A stretch of DNA of 64,000 nt, taken from positions 124,001-188,000 of the forward strand of contig NZ_PVTX01000001.1 in assembly GCF_003003075.1 (NCBI RefSeq), read 5' to 3'. Source of the stretch: Isoptericola halotolerans (GTDB taxonomy: Bacteria > Actinomycetota > Actinomycetes > Actinomycetales > Cellulomonadaceae). Both the position numbers and the translations under genes were made by a program. The notes under the pieces were generated by a model. The model did not search any database. It saw only the letters and a program-made list of their open reading frames with translations, and had not been told where the DNA came from. Shown here in pieces: positions 16,127 to 24,912 of this stretch (position 1 is its first letter; each line of letters starts with the position of its first letter).

Positions 16127-16933
16127 TCAATCACCGAGGTGGATCTCGCCGCGGGCCGCGACCAGGCGGTCCTGCAGGACGGAGACCTCGACGGTGTCGC
16201 CGTCGGCCGTGGCATAGACCTCCGGACGCGGTGTGTACTCGACGAACCGGTCGATCGCCATCGAGGCCCCGACCGCCGTCCGCCCCGGGCGCAGCAGCGC
16301 GGCCGCCCGCAGCGCCGCCGCGACCAGCGTGTGGCCCGACACCCGGTCCAGGGTGGGGTCCACCTGCGCCGGGTCGTCCGAGTCCCAGCCGATCCGGCCG
16401 AGCAGGCGGTCCCCGCGCTGCTGCAGCACGTCGAGCGGCGACGCGTCGTGGCGGACCGGCGCGGATCCCGGCGCGGGGGCCTCGCCCCGCACCACGGGGT
16501 AGGTCTCGGGGTCGATGCACTGCACGGCACCGCTGCCGTGGGCGATCTCCCGGGAGCCCACGCGCAGCGTGAGGGAGGCCTCGAAGGCGCCGGTCGCGCC
16601 GCGTCGCCGACGCCGGGCGTGCACCTGGGCGAACGCGGTGGCCGCGAGCGCCCCGGTGTCCGGGAGCCGCGGTGGCCGGCCGCTCCACCGGAACGCGACC
16701 CGGCGCATGCTCAGGTGGTGGTCCGGCGGCACCTCGAGGCCCTGCCGCGCCAGGACCACGCCGACCTGCCGCACCACCTCGAGGCCCGTGAGGAACGGGG
16801 CGGTGACGCCGGGCGGCGGTCCCGGTCTCGCCAGGATCCGCACCGGCAGGTGCCACCTGTCCGTGCCGGCCGCCGTCGGGCCCCCCACCTGGATGCCGCC
16901 GGCCGCCGTCGCGCCACCCTCCGGCGCGCTCAC
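16127..16933 (-). CDS. AfsA/ScbA-like butyrolactone synthase (double hotdog)
   Basis: 268 residues, GTG start at 16933 with GAGAGG upstream. Two hotdog-type repeats can be seen. The first has FLTGLEVVRQVGVVLARQGLEVPPDHH, corresponding to the AfsA segment that reads LLVAEAMRQAA and on to a His. The second has DPTLDRVSGHTLVAAALRAAALL, corresponding to the DHVPGMLLLEAARQAA region. AfsA-type enzymes condense a beta-ketoacyl chain with dihydroxyacetone phosphate to start butyrolactone signal synthesis. Next on the same strand is a ScbR-like receptor. It is somewhat shorter than AfsA (about 300) and the motifs are divergent, so the exact product cannot be predicted. Confidence 0.8.
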   Translation of the reverse strand: MSAPEGGATAAGGIQVGGPTAAGTDRWHLPVRILARPGPPPGVTAPFLTGLEVVRQVGVVLARQGLEVPPDHHLSMRRVAFRWSGRPPRLPDTGALAATAFAQVHARRRRRGATGAFEASLTLRVGSREIAHGSGAVQCIDPETYPVVRGEAPAPGSAPVRHDASPLDVLQQRGDRLLGRIGWDSDDPAQVDPTLDRVSGHTLVAAALRAAALLRPGRTAVGASMAIDRFVEYTPRPEVYATADGDTVEVSVLQDRLVAARGEIHLGD

Positions 16934-16971
16934 GGTCCGACCTCTCGCCAGTTCCCCATGCTCACGGATGT

Positions 16972-17003
16972 CCGGCCGGCGCGGATCGGTTCGCGCCGGC
17001 CGG
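16972..17003 (-). terminator. Hairpin after the TetR gene at 17.0 kb
   Basis: Perfect 12-bp arms (16972-16983 and 16992-17003) around an 8-base loop, 28 bases beyond the TetR stop on the minus strand and 39 bases before the AfsA-like start. It probably separates the two transcription units. Confidence 0.65.
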
Positions 17004-17030
17004 CCGCCGGGCCGTGCGCCGGCCGGACGC

Positions 17031-17606
17031 TCAGGCCGAGACGGTCGTGCGCGTCGCGGCGTCCAGCAGGGTCTCGGCCGCCGCCCGCGCGTGCCGGGCC
17101 GCGTCCGCGTCGCCCGAGACGGCGGCGACCGTCTGCGCGCCCTCGGCGAGGAGGACGATCTGCGGTGCCAGCCAGGCCGGGGCGCCGGCGTCGGCCACCA
17201 GGCGGGCGACGTGCTCGCCGAACGCCGTCTTCTGCTCGCGGACGACGGCGGACGCCGCGGCCGAGCCGGGGCCCATCTCGCCGTAGGTGTTGATGAAGGC
17301 GCAGCCGCGGAAGGTGGGCTCGCGGAACCAGTCGTCGAGGAAGTCGAAGATCGCGAGGAGCTGCTCGCGGGCCGTGGCCGCCGGGTCGGTCACGGAGGCG
17401 ATGCCCGCGTCCCACGTCGTGCGGCGCTGCTCGAGGACGGCGACGAGCAGGTCCTCCTTGGAGGCGAACATCGCGTAGATGCGCTTGAGCGGGACCCCCG
17501 CCGCCGCGCGCACGGCGTCCATGCCCACGGCCCGCACCCCACGGGCGTAGAACAGCTCGTCCGCCGCGGTCACCACGCGCTCGCGCGCCGTTCGCTCGTC
17601 GGTCAT
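17031..17606 (-). CDS. TetR-family regulator divergent from haloperoxidase
   Basis: 191 residues from ATG 17606; an upstream in-frame start (17621) would add five residues. Helix-turn-helix: RVVTAADELFYARGVRAVGMDAVRAAAGVPLKRIYAMFASKEDL. The C-terminal domain contains CAFINTYGEM, seen in many TetR regulators of divergent oxidoreductases and hydrolases. The divergent promoter region carries two perfect palindromes with the same GAGAACGATCGTTCTC core (17646-17661 and 17678-17697), so it very likely represses both itself and the hydrolase gene. The inducer is unknown. Confidence 0.88.
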   Translation of the reverse strand: MTDERTARERVVTAADELFYARGVRAVGMDAVRAAAGVPLKRIYAMFASKEDLLVAVLEQRRTTWDAGIASVTDPAATAREQLLAIFDFLDDWFREPTFRGCAFINTYGEMGPGSAAASAVVREQKTAFGEHVARLVADAGAPAWLAPQIVLLAEGAQTVAAVSGDADAARHARAAAETLLDAATRTTVSA

Positions 17607-17638
17607 GTCAACGCCTCCCACAGTTCGCTCCGCACCAC

Positions 17639-17667
17639 TTGCGCGGAGAACGATCGTTCTCTACTGT
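17639..17667 (+). promoter_or_regulatory. Promoter of the haloperoxidase-type gene
   Basis: -35 TTGCGC (17639-17644), 17-base spacer, -10 TACTGT (17662-17667). The first TetR palindrome fills the spacer exactly, so repressor binding would block RNA polymerase directly. Confidence 0.55.
17646..17661. promoter_or_regulatory. TetR operator, proximal palindrome
   Basis: GAGAACGATCGTTCTC, a perfect 16-bp palindrome in the TetR/hydrolase divergent region. Its centre is 34 bp from that of the second copy, close to three helical turns. Confidence 0.8.
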
Positions 17668-17669
17668 AG

Positions 17670-18560
<891 letters not shown>

Positions 18561-18566
18561 GGCACC

Positions 18567-18602
18567 GGTGCGCCCCGGGACGCTCAGGTCCCGGGGCGCA
18601 CC
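18567..18602. terminator. Bidirectional terminator, hydrolase / response regulator
   Basis: Perfect 15-bp arms (18567-18581 and 18588-18602) with a 6-base loop between convergent genes. The right arm extends into the last codons of the response-regulator gene. Confidence 0.75.
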
Positions 18603-19240
18603 AGCCCCGTCTCGTACGCGAGCACCACCAGCGCGGCCCGGTCGCGGGCGTCGAGCTTGGTGAGCAACCGGCTCACGTAGGTCCGCGCCGTGGCCGGCGA
18701 CAGGAACAGCTCCGCGGCGATCTCGGCGTTCGTCAGCCCCCGCCCGACGGCGCCGAGCACCTCGCGCTCGCGCCCCGTCAGGGCGTCGAGCGCTCCGCCG
18801 TCCGACGGCGGTGCCCCGACCGCGACCGCCCGCAGGACGCTCGCCGTCACCGCCGGGGAGAGCAGCGAGTCACCGGAGTGCACCGTCCGCACCGCGGCAC
18901 GCAGGTCCGACGGCGTCACGTCCTTGAGCAGGTAGCCGGCGGCCCCGGCGCGGATCGCCGCGAACACGTGGTCGTCCTCGTCGAAGGTGGTCAGGACGAG
19001 GACCCGCACGTCTCGCAGCAGCGGGTCGGCGACGATCGCGCGGGTGGCCTCGATGCCGTCCACGTGCGGCATGCGGACGTCCATGAGGACCACGTCCGGG
19101 CGCTCCCGGCGCACGAGGGCGAGACCGGCGCGACCGTCCGCCGCCTCGCCGACCACCTCGATGTCGCCGTCGCGCTCCGCGAGCGGGCGCAGCCCGGCGC
19201 GCACGAGCTCCTGGTCGTCGACGAGCACGATGCGGATCAC
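18584..19240 (-). CDS. NarL/LuxR-type response regulator
   Basis: 218 residues from GTG 19240, giving the normal receiver start IRIVLVDDQELVRAGL; longer in-frame starts would run into the neighbouring promoter. The phosphorylated Asp is in VVLMDVRMP (about D54), with the conserved T (LVLTTFDED) and K (GYLLKDV). The C-terminal LuxR helix-turn-helix is LTGREREVLGAVGRGLTNAEIAAELFLSPATARTYVSRLLTKL. Its likely partner, a NarL-type kinase, lies on the same strand at 20119-21405, with a CPBP protease gene on the other strand between them. Confidence 0.92.
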   Translation of the reverse strand: MIRIVLVDDQELVRAGLRPLAERDGDIEVVGEAADGRAGLALVRRERPDVVLMDVRMPHVDGIEATRAIVADPLLRDVRVLVLTTFDEDDHVFAAIRAGAAGYLLKDVTPSDLRAAVRTVHSGDSLLSPAVTASVLRAVAVGAPPSDGGALDALTGREREVLGAVGRGLTNAEIAAELFLSPATARTYVSRLLTKLDARDRAALVVLAYETGLVRPGT

Positions 19241-19337
19241 CCGTCCAGTGTGGCGGACGCCTCCTTGAGCCTGTGGCAGGAACACCGTGTCCACTGGTCG
19301 GGCAGCGCCGACCCACCAGTTCAGGGAGTCCCCTCGC

Positions 19338-20069
19338 ATGTCGATCGATCACGACGACCGCTCGAAGCCGACCTCGACCGGTCTCGCGTCACCTGCTCGA
19401 CCAGGCTGGCCCGAGATCGTCGTCGGCACGCTCGCCGCGGTCGTCGCCCTGCTCGCGATCCGGCTGTTCGGCCTCCTCGGCGTCGACGAGGACCCGGTGG
19501 TCCACGGACTGGTCCTGACCGCGTGGTCGGGAGTCGCCGGCCTGGTCGGCTTCACGGTCGCGGCCCTCGTCCGGATCCGGTCCTGGGGTGCCTTCAGCGT
19601 GCGTCGCACCAGCGGGCGCTGGGTGCTGCTCGGCGTGGCGGCCGGCGTCGCCGCGCTCGTGCTCAAGGGCCTGGTCAACACCGGGATCATCGCGGTGACC
19701 GGGTTCAGCGCCGACCCGCAGGGCGACTACTACGACGCGGCCGGCGGCGGTGTGCTGCCCCTGATCCTGACCTTCGTCTTCCTGTCCGTGCTCACCCCCG
19801 TCGGCGAGGAGTTCTTCTTCCGCGGCGTCGTGACCAACGCACTGCTGCGCTACGGGCCGGTCGTCGGCGTCCTGTCCAGCTCGGTCTTCTTCGCCCTCGT
19901 CCACGGCATCAACATCGCGCTGCCCTCGGCGTTCGTGGTGGGCGTCATCGCCGCCGAGGTCATGCGCCGTAGCGGGTCCATCTGGCCCGCGGTGATCGTC
20001 CACGCGGTCAACAACGCCGCACTGCCCCTGCTCGTGCTGCTCACCGGGACCTCCGGCCCCGCCGTGTGA
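19338..20069 (+). CDS. CPBP-family intramembrane metalloprotease
   Basis: 243 residues, ATG 19338. About seven to eight membrane helices. The CPBP (Abi, CAAX-type) motifs are in order: GEEFFFRG (EExxxR), FALVHG (FxxxH) and HAVNNAAL (HxxxN). Homologues include Rce1-type and MroQ-type proteins that cut signalling or bacteriocin-related peptides in the membrane. The gene sits on the plus strand between a response regulator and its presumed kinase, both on the minus strand. It may be a target or a modulator of that system, but this is contextual. It diverges from the response-regulator gene with a 97-base gap. Confidence 0.88.
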   Translation: MSIDHDDRSKPTSTGLASPARPGWPEIVVGTLAAVVALLAIRLFGLLGVDEDPVVHGLVLTAWSGVAGLVGFTVAALVRIRSWGAFSVRRTSGRWVLLGVAAGVAALVLKGLVNTGIIAVTGFSADPQGDYYDAAGGGVLPLILTFVFLSVLTPVGEEFFFRGVVTNALLRYGPVVGVLSSSVFFALVHGINIALPSAFVVGVIAAEVMRRSGSIWPAVIVHAVNNAALPLLVLLTGTSGPAV

Positions 20070-20118
20070 GGCCGTCAGGACGGTGGACCTACCGCGACGC
20101 AGCTGGACGGGCAGCGGC

Positions 20119-21405
20119 CTAGCCCTCCAGGCGGGCGGGGAGCTCTGCCAGCACCCGGAACCCGCCCGTCGGCGTGTCACCGGCGCTGAAGGTACCGCCG
20201 AGGAGCGCCGCCCGCTCGGCCATCCCGGCGATCCCGGCGCCGGTGCCCCGACCGGCCCCGGCCGCCGCGCCCGAGCCCGTGCCGTCGTCGGACACCGTGA
20301 TCCGCAGGCGCCCGTCGGTGACGACGAGCCGCACGTGCGCCGACCGCGCCCCGGAGTGCCGCAGCACGTTCGTCAGCGCCTCCTGCACGATCCGGTAGGC
20401 GGCGGCGTCCACGGTGGCGTCGATCGAACCGGCGGGGACCTCGACGCGCGTCGACACGGCCAGGCCGCTGGCCCGCGCCGGCTCCACGAGCGCGGCCAGC
20501 CCCGCCGGCCCGGTCGCCGCGGGCAGGACGTCCCGGTGGTGGGTACCCGGCCGTTCGTCGCGCTCGCCGCCGGGCCCACCGCCCGGCCGCAGCGGTCGCC
20601 GCAGCACCTTCACCGTGGCGCGCAGCTCGTGCAGGGTGCCCGACGTCGCCTCGCGGACGTGGCGCAACGCCGTCCGGGCGGCGTCGTCGTCGCGACCGAC
20701 GGCCTCGGTTGCGACGCTGGTGTGCAGGGCGACGACGGACAGGTTGTGGCCGACGACGTCGTGCAGGTCGCGGGCGATGCGCATGCGCTCGGCCTGGAGC
20801 CGTTGGTCGGCGGCGCGGGCCTGCTCGGCCGCCGTCAGGGCGCGCACCACCTCGGTGTGCCCGCGTGCCACCCGCGCCAGCCGCACCGCCACCCCGAGCG
20901 CGACCGCCGCGGCGACCAGCGCGATGTTGGTGACCAGGTCGTAGACCGTCAGGTCGGCGGACGGGTCGGCCTCGTCCGTCACACGGAAGAACGTGGCCAC
21001 CACGATGAGGACGGCCCCGGCCCCCACGGCCCAACGCGTGCGGTCGCGCTCCGCCGCGGAGTAGAGGGCGGCCACGGCGGGCAGCGCCATCCCGATCGGG
21101 GCGAAGCCGAGCGCGTAGTACGCGAAGATCGCCAGCACCGTCGCCACGAGCATCACCACGGGTGCACGACGGCGCAGCAGCACCAGCGCCCCGAACCCGG
21201 CGGCGAAGAGGTACGCGCCCGGCCCGTGGGGGTCGAGCCCACCGACGGCCGTCCCGGAGCCTTCCGTCCCGGCGGCGTCGGCCGCCACCACGACCGCGAG
21301 GACGAGGGCCATCGCGAGCGCGAGGACGACGTCGGTCACCCAGGGCGACGGCGTCGCGGCGTGGGCACCGGCGTCGTCGTCGACGGCAGGGGCGGTCCTG
21401 GGCAC
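20119..21405 (-). CDS. Sensor histidine kinase, NarL/DesK type
   Basis: 428 residues. The N-terminal half has about five to six membrane helices with little extracytoplasmic sequence, so sensing is probably within the membrane. A coiled linker (TAAEQARAADQRLQAERMRIARDL) leads to the HisKA_3 box RDLHDVVGHNLSVVALH with phospho-acceptor His about H215. The ATPase domain has EALTNVLRHS (N box) and VSDDGTGSG and GTGAGIAGMAERA (G boxes). It should phosphorylate the response regulator at 18584-19240, separated from it by a plus-strand protease gene. Signal unknown. Confidence 0.9.
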   Translation of the reverse strand: MPRTAPAVDDDAGAHAATPSPWVTDVVLALAMALVLAVVVAADAAGTEGSGTAVGGLDPHGPGAYLFAAGFGALVLLRRRAPVVMLVATVLAIFAYYALGFAPIGMALPAVAALYSAAERDRTRWAVGAGAVLIVVATFFRVTDEADPSADLTVYDLVTNIALVAAAVALGVAVRLARVARGHTEVVRALTAAEQARAADQRLQAERMRIARDLHDVVGHNLSVVALHTSVATEAVGRDDDAARTALRHVREATSGTLHELRATVKVLRRPLRPGGGPGGERDERPGTHHRDVLPAATGPAGLAALVEPARASGLAVSTRVEVPAGSIDATVDAAAYRIVQEALTNVLRHSGARSAHVRLVVTDGRLRITVSDDGTGSGAAAGAGRGTGAGIAGMAERAALLGGTFSAGDTPTGGFRVLAELPARLEG

Positions 21406-21555
21406 GAGCCCCAGCGTAGGGCTGCGTCGTGCGCCTCGCCCTTCCCGCCGGGGGTCTCTCGGGGTCGGTCAGGGTGAGATGTCGCCCCGGGGCGACACCA
21501 GGTGACGCTCCGGGGCCGATGTGGCCGGCCTGGGGCACCGGGGAGCGTGGGAGCC

Positions 21556-21984
21556 ATGACAGCACAGCATCCTTCTCAGCACTCTCCTCGGCCGGCGTCG
21601 CACCAGTCGGCGGGCGTCCGATGGCCCCTCGTGGCCGGCCTCGCCGCGATGGCGCTCCTGTGGCCGCTGACCGGGCTCACCGGCGTCGGCGGCGGCGGTC
21701 CCGGCCGGGCGTTCGCGATCATCGGCATCACCGCCGTCGTGTGGGTCGGCGTGGTCGGGTTCGGCCGCGTCCCCCGCCCGGTGCTGACGCTGACCCTCAC
21801 CGGGGTGGCCTTCGGCATCGTCGCGACCGTGACGTCGATGTTCCTCGGCGGCCCCGGCCTGCTCGGCGACGGCGCCGCGCCGTGGATGGTGGTCCCCGCG
21901 CTCGCGATGGACGCCTTCTGGGGGTTCGTCGCCGGCCTGCTGGCGCTCGCTGTCCAGCGCGGGCTGGCCGGGACGGGCCGATGA
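21556..21984 (+). CDS. Small four-helix membrane protein, unknown
   Basis: 142 residues from ATG 21556 (GGGAGCC upstream). Four hydrophobic segments (WPLVAGLAAMALLW, FAIIGITAVVWVGVVGFG, VLTLTLTGVAFGIVATVTSMFL, WMVVPALAMDAFWGFVAGLLAL) with a short hydrophilic N-terminus; no cysteine or obvious catalytic motif. I do not recognise the family. Its stop overlaps an in-frame ATG of the multicopper oxidase frame (ATGA at 21981), so it may be co-transcribed with that gene, although a palindromic element lies at the junction. Confidence 0.7.
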   Translation: MTAQHPSQHSPRPASHQSAGVRWPLVAGLAAMALLWPLTGLTGVGGGGPGRAFAIIGITAVVWVGVVGFGRVPRPVLTLTLTGVAFGIVATVTSMFLGGPGLLGDGAAPWMVVPALAMDAFWGFVAGLLALAVQRGLAGTGR

Positions 21985-21992
21985 CCGCCCGT

Positions 21993-22056
21993 CGCTGTGG
22001 GTGTACGACACGCCGTGACGTCGCCCGGGTCCACGGCGCGTCGTGCACCCACAGCG
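21993..22056. repeat. Palindromic element copy 1, 5' of multicopper oxidase
   Basis: Arms 21993-22015 and 22034-22056 (23 bp, 21 pairing plus two G-U capable) around an 18-base centre. The arm sequence, beginning CGCTGTGGGTGTACGACACG, recurs at 23596-23659 after the oxidase gene. The two copies bracket the gene. Confidence 0.8.
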
Positions 22057-22067
22057 TCGGGGCGGGG

Positions 22068-23576
22068 GTGCGGCGCCGCGCCGTCGTCGCCGGCGTCGCG
22101 ACCGTGGTGCTGCTCACCGCGGCGTGCGGGGCGCTGCCCGGCTCGGTGACGTCCGTGGACGCCGTCACGTTCGACCAGGAGCTGGCGATCCCGCCGCTCG
22201 CGGAGTCCGAGGTGGTCGACGGCGTGCGCACCTTCTCGCTGACGGCGCAGGAGGGCACGACGTCGTTCGCGCCGGCCACGGAGCGCGGCACCCAGACCGA
22301 GACGTGGGGGTTCGACGGGGCCTACCTCGGCCCGACGCTCCGCGCCGAGCGTGGCGAGCGCGTCGCCGTCGACGTGGCCAACGAGCTGGACGAGACCACC
22401 AGCGTGCACTGGCACGGCATGCACCTGCCGCCCGCGATGGACGGCGGGCCGCACCAGGAGATCGAGCCCGGCGGCACCTGGCGCCCGACGTGGGAGGTCG
22501 ACCAGCCCGGCGCCACGCTCTGGTACCACCCGCACCCGCACGGTGAGACCGAGGAGCACGTCTACCGCGGGCTGGCCGGGATGTTCATCCTCGACGACGA
22601 CGCGACCCGCGCCGCCGACCTGCCGTCCGGGTACGGCGTCGACGACGTCCCGGTGATCGTCCAGGACAAGGTGTTCGACGACGCGGGGCAGCTCGACCTG
22701 ACCGACGACGGCGGGGAGCCCGGGACGCTCGGTGGCGTGGTCATGGCGAACGGCACCGTGGGCGCCTACCACGAGGTGACCACCGAGCGCGTGCGCCTGC
22801 GCCTGCTCAACGGGTCGACGGCGCGGACCTACACCTTCGGGTTCCCCGACCGGTCGTTCGACCTCGTGGCGAGCGACGGTGGCCTGCTCGAGGCGCCGCT
22901 GGAGCGCGACCAGGTGCGGCTCGCACCCGGCGAGCGGGCCGAGATCGTCGTGACCATGGCGGCGGGGGAGACGACGCGCCTGGCCTCCACCGAGACGGAC
23001 CTCGGGAGCGTGGCCGTGCCGTTCGCGATGGGTGGCAACGACGCGTTCGACGTCCTCGAGCTCCGGGCGGCCGACGAGCTGACGCCGTCGCCGGAGCCCG
23101 CGTGGGAGCCGTCGCAGCACGCGGACGGCGACGCCCTCGACGCGGCCGACGCGACGGTGACCCGCACCTTCGAGCTCGACGAGCGCCGGATCAACGGTGA
23201 GCGGATGGACCCCGGACGCATCGACGAGGTCGCGACCGTCGGCGACACCGAGATCTGGGAGGTCCGCAGCACCGTCCCGATGCCGCACAGCTTCCACGTT
23301 CACGACGTGCAGTTCCGCGTGCTGTCGATCGACGGCGGGCCGCCGCCGGAGGAGCTGGTCGGCCGGAAGGACACCGTCTACCTGGAGCCGCGGCGTACGT
23401 ACCGGCTTCTCATGCGGTTCGAGGACTACTCCGACGACGCGGTGCCGTACATGTACCACTGCCACATGCTGCGGCACGAGGACGAGGGGATGATGGGCCA
23501 GTTCGTGGTGGTCGAACCGGGCTCCGACGCCACGCCCGGGCCGCTCCAGGGCGCCGCCGGCCACGCCACCCACTGA
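22068..23576 (+). CDS. Multicopper oxidase, exported lipoprotein
   Basis: 502 residues from GTG 22068, which gives a compact signal peptide ending in the lipobox LTAAC. An in-frame ATG at 21981, overlapping the upstream stop, would add 29 residues encoded by the palindromic element. All four copper motifs are present: HWHG and HPHPHG near residues 110-150, HSFHVHDVQF, and YHCHMLRHEDEGMM at the end, giving the type 1 and the trinuclear sites. The Met-containing end fits a CueO- or bilirubin-oxidase-like enzyme. Likely roles are oxidation of Cu(I) or phenolics at the cell surface. No copper chaperone or exporter gene is adjacent. Confidence 0.92.
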   Translation: MRRRAVVAGVATVVLLTAACGALPGSVTSVDAVTFDQELAIPPLAESEVVDGVRTFSLTAQEGTTSFAPATERGTQTETWGFDGAYLGPTLRAERGERVAVDVANELDETTSVHWHGMHLPPAMDGGPHQEIEPGGTWRPTWEVDQPGATLWYHPHPHGETEEHVYRGLAGMFILDDDATRAADLPSGYGVDDVPVIVQDKVFDDAGQLDLTDDGGEPGTLGGVVMANGTVGAYHEVTTERVRLRLLNGSTARTYTFGFPDRSFDLVASDGGLLEAPLERDQVRLAPGERAEIVVTMAAGETTRLASTETDLGSVAVPFAMGGNDAFDVLELRAADELTPSPEPAWEPSQHADGDALDAADATVTRTFELDERRINGERMDPGRIDEVATVGDTEIWEVRSTVPMPHSFHVHDVQFRVLSIDGGPPPEELVGRKDTVYLEPRRTYRLLMRFEDYSDDAVPYMYHCHMLRHEDEGMMGQFVVVEPGSDATPGPLQGAAGHATH

Positions 23577-23595
23577 CCCTTCCCACCACGCCTCT

Positions 23596-23659
23596 CGCTG
23601 TGGGTGCACGACACGCCGCTGCCCCGAGCGTCGGGGCGGCGTGTCGTGCACCCACAGCG
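23596..23659. repeat. Palindromic element copy 2, 3' of multicopper oxidase (terminator-like)
   Basis: Perfect 24-bp arms (23596-23619 and 23636-23659); the centre GCCCCGA-GCG-TCGGGGC extends the stem. It lies between the convergent oxidase and DUF1080 genes, 14-20 bases from each stop, and so can end transcription from both sides. Arm sequence matches copy 1 at 21993-22056. Confidence 0.85.
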
Positions 23660-23673
23660 GGGGGTGGGGGGTG

Positions 23674-24732
23674 TCAGGGGAGCGGGCGGATCCGCACGTC
23701 GCGGAAGGACACGACGTCGGGCGCCGAGCCGTGCGCCTGCAGGCCGACGTACCCGGTCAGGCCGCGGCTGCTCGAGTCGGGGTCGTTCGGCCGTCCGGGG
23801 AAGGGCAGGCCGGGCAGGTTCTCGAACTCGTTGATCACCACCCCGTTGCGGATCACCGTGTAGTGCTGGCCGACGACCCGGATCTCGAGGTCGTTCCAGG
23901 TGCCCTTCGGCGTCGGCATGGCCTGAGCGAGGTTCAGGTCGGCGAAGCCGTAGATCGACCCGGTCTTGCGGGGGTCGTTGGACCCTGTCTCGGGCGAGTC
24001 GTTGATCTGGATCTCGTGACCGCAGTTGACCGCGATCCACGACAGGTTGCCGGTCTCGCTGCCGTTGAACGTCGTCGGGCACCCGTCGACCGGACCCCAC
24101 AGCTCGGGGAACCGCACCTGCACGCCGCTGTTCCCGCGCAGGTCGCCCGGGGCGTCGTCACGGAACTTCAGCCGCAACGAGAAGTCTGCGTACTCCACGT
24201 GCGGGTACCAGAGGGTGCCGAACCCGCCGTCGGCGCCCACCCGGCTGCGGATCGAGCCGTCGTCGACGTAGTCGAACCCGCCGTCGCCGGCGTAGGCCCA
24301 GGCCTCGAACGACTCCTCGGTCCCGTCGAAGAGCGGCTCGTACCCCGCGACCGTGCCGACGTCGGACTGCGCGGCGGCCACCGTGAGCCTGCGCGCGTCG
24401 CTGCGCGAGAGCTCGTCGTCGGCGACGAGGTCCTTGCTCACGTGCGTCACGTGCGCCACGAACCGTCCGTGGTTCGCCCACGCCCGCTCGTCGTCGAGCA
24501 CGTCGTTGAGGGTGCAACCACCGGCGAGCGTCGTGTTCTCGACGCCGGTGTCGGCGTCGAGGAAGACCACCGTCGGCCGGGCGTCAGGTGCAGCGCACGT
24601 GGGGGCGGCGTCGTCGTGCGAGGTCGGTGGCGCCCCGCAGGCGGGGGCGGCGAGCCCGAAGGTGACGAGGACGGCGGCGGCCGTGACGGACAGCCGTGCG
24701 GCCGGGGACCGGGCGGGAAGAGCGAACGACAT
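23674..24732 (-). CDS. Secreted DUF1080 (3-keto-disaccharide hydrolase-like) protein
   Basis: 352 residues; ATG 24732 has an excellent AAGGAGA site. Signal peptide ends near GLAAPACGAP, which could be a lipobox. Residues about 130-350 form a concanavalin-like DUF1080 domain: YEPLFDGTEESFEAWAYAG at its start, GTLWYPHVEYADFSLRLKFR, NSGVQVRFPE, a core segment GTWNDLEIRVVGQHYTVIRNG and the terminal VSFRDVRIRPL. The preceding 90 residues contain two cysteines and match nothing I know. Family members cleave 3-keto-glycosides or bind glycans. Function here is open. Confidence 0.83.
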   Translation of the reverse strand: MSFALPARSPAARLSVTAAAVLVTFGLAAPACGAPPTSHDDAAPTCAAPDARPTVVFLDADTGVENTTLAGGCTLNDVLDDERAWANHGRFVAHVTHVSKDLVADDELSRSDARRLTVAAAQSDVGTVAGYEPLFDGTEESFEAWAYAGDGGFDYVDDGSIRSRVGADGGFGTLWYPHVEYADFSLRLKFRDDAPGDLRGNSGVQVRFPELWGPVDGCPTTFNGSETGNLSWIAVNCGHEIQINDSPETGSNDPRKTGSIYGFADLNLAQAMPTPKGTWNDLEIRVVGQHYTVIRNGVVINEFENLPGLPFPGRPNDPDSSSRGLTGYVGLQAHGSAPDVVSFRDVRIRPLP

Positions 24733-24779
24733 CTTTGTCTCCTTGGATGGACTGCGGTGCTTTGCACACTAGGCGCTCA

Positions 24780-24805
24780 ACTTCTGACCTGCACGGCACA
24801 GAAGT
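24780..24805. promoter_or_regulatory. Inverted repeat between DUF1080 and dinB genes
   Basis: ACTTCTG and CAGAAGT (24780-24786, 24799-24805) around a 12-base spacer in the 180-base divergent intergenic region, about 48 bases upstream of the DUF1080 start. The only clear dyad there; regulator unknown. Confidence 0.4.
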
Positions 24806-24912
24806 GACGGAGACGGACACGGTGCGGCGAACGGCGGCGGTCAGACGTAGCGTCGAACCATGCTCGAGGACGGACGGCCCGCCGCGCGGGCCGGCTGAGC
24901 CCGGCGGTCACC

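Noticed and set aside
21981-22067. N-terminal extension of the multicopper oxidase from ATG 21981
   Set aside because: It would translate the palindromic element and place a long basic segment before an already complete lipoprotein signal; kept only as an alternative.
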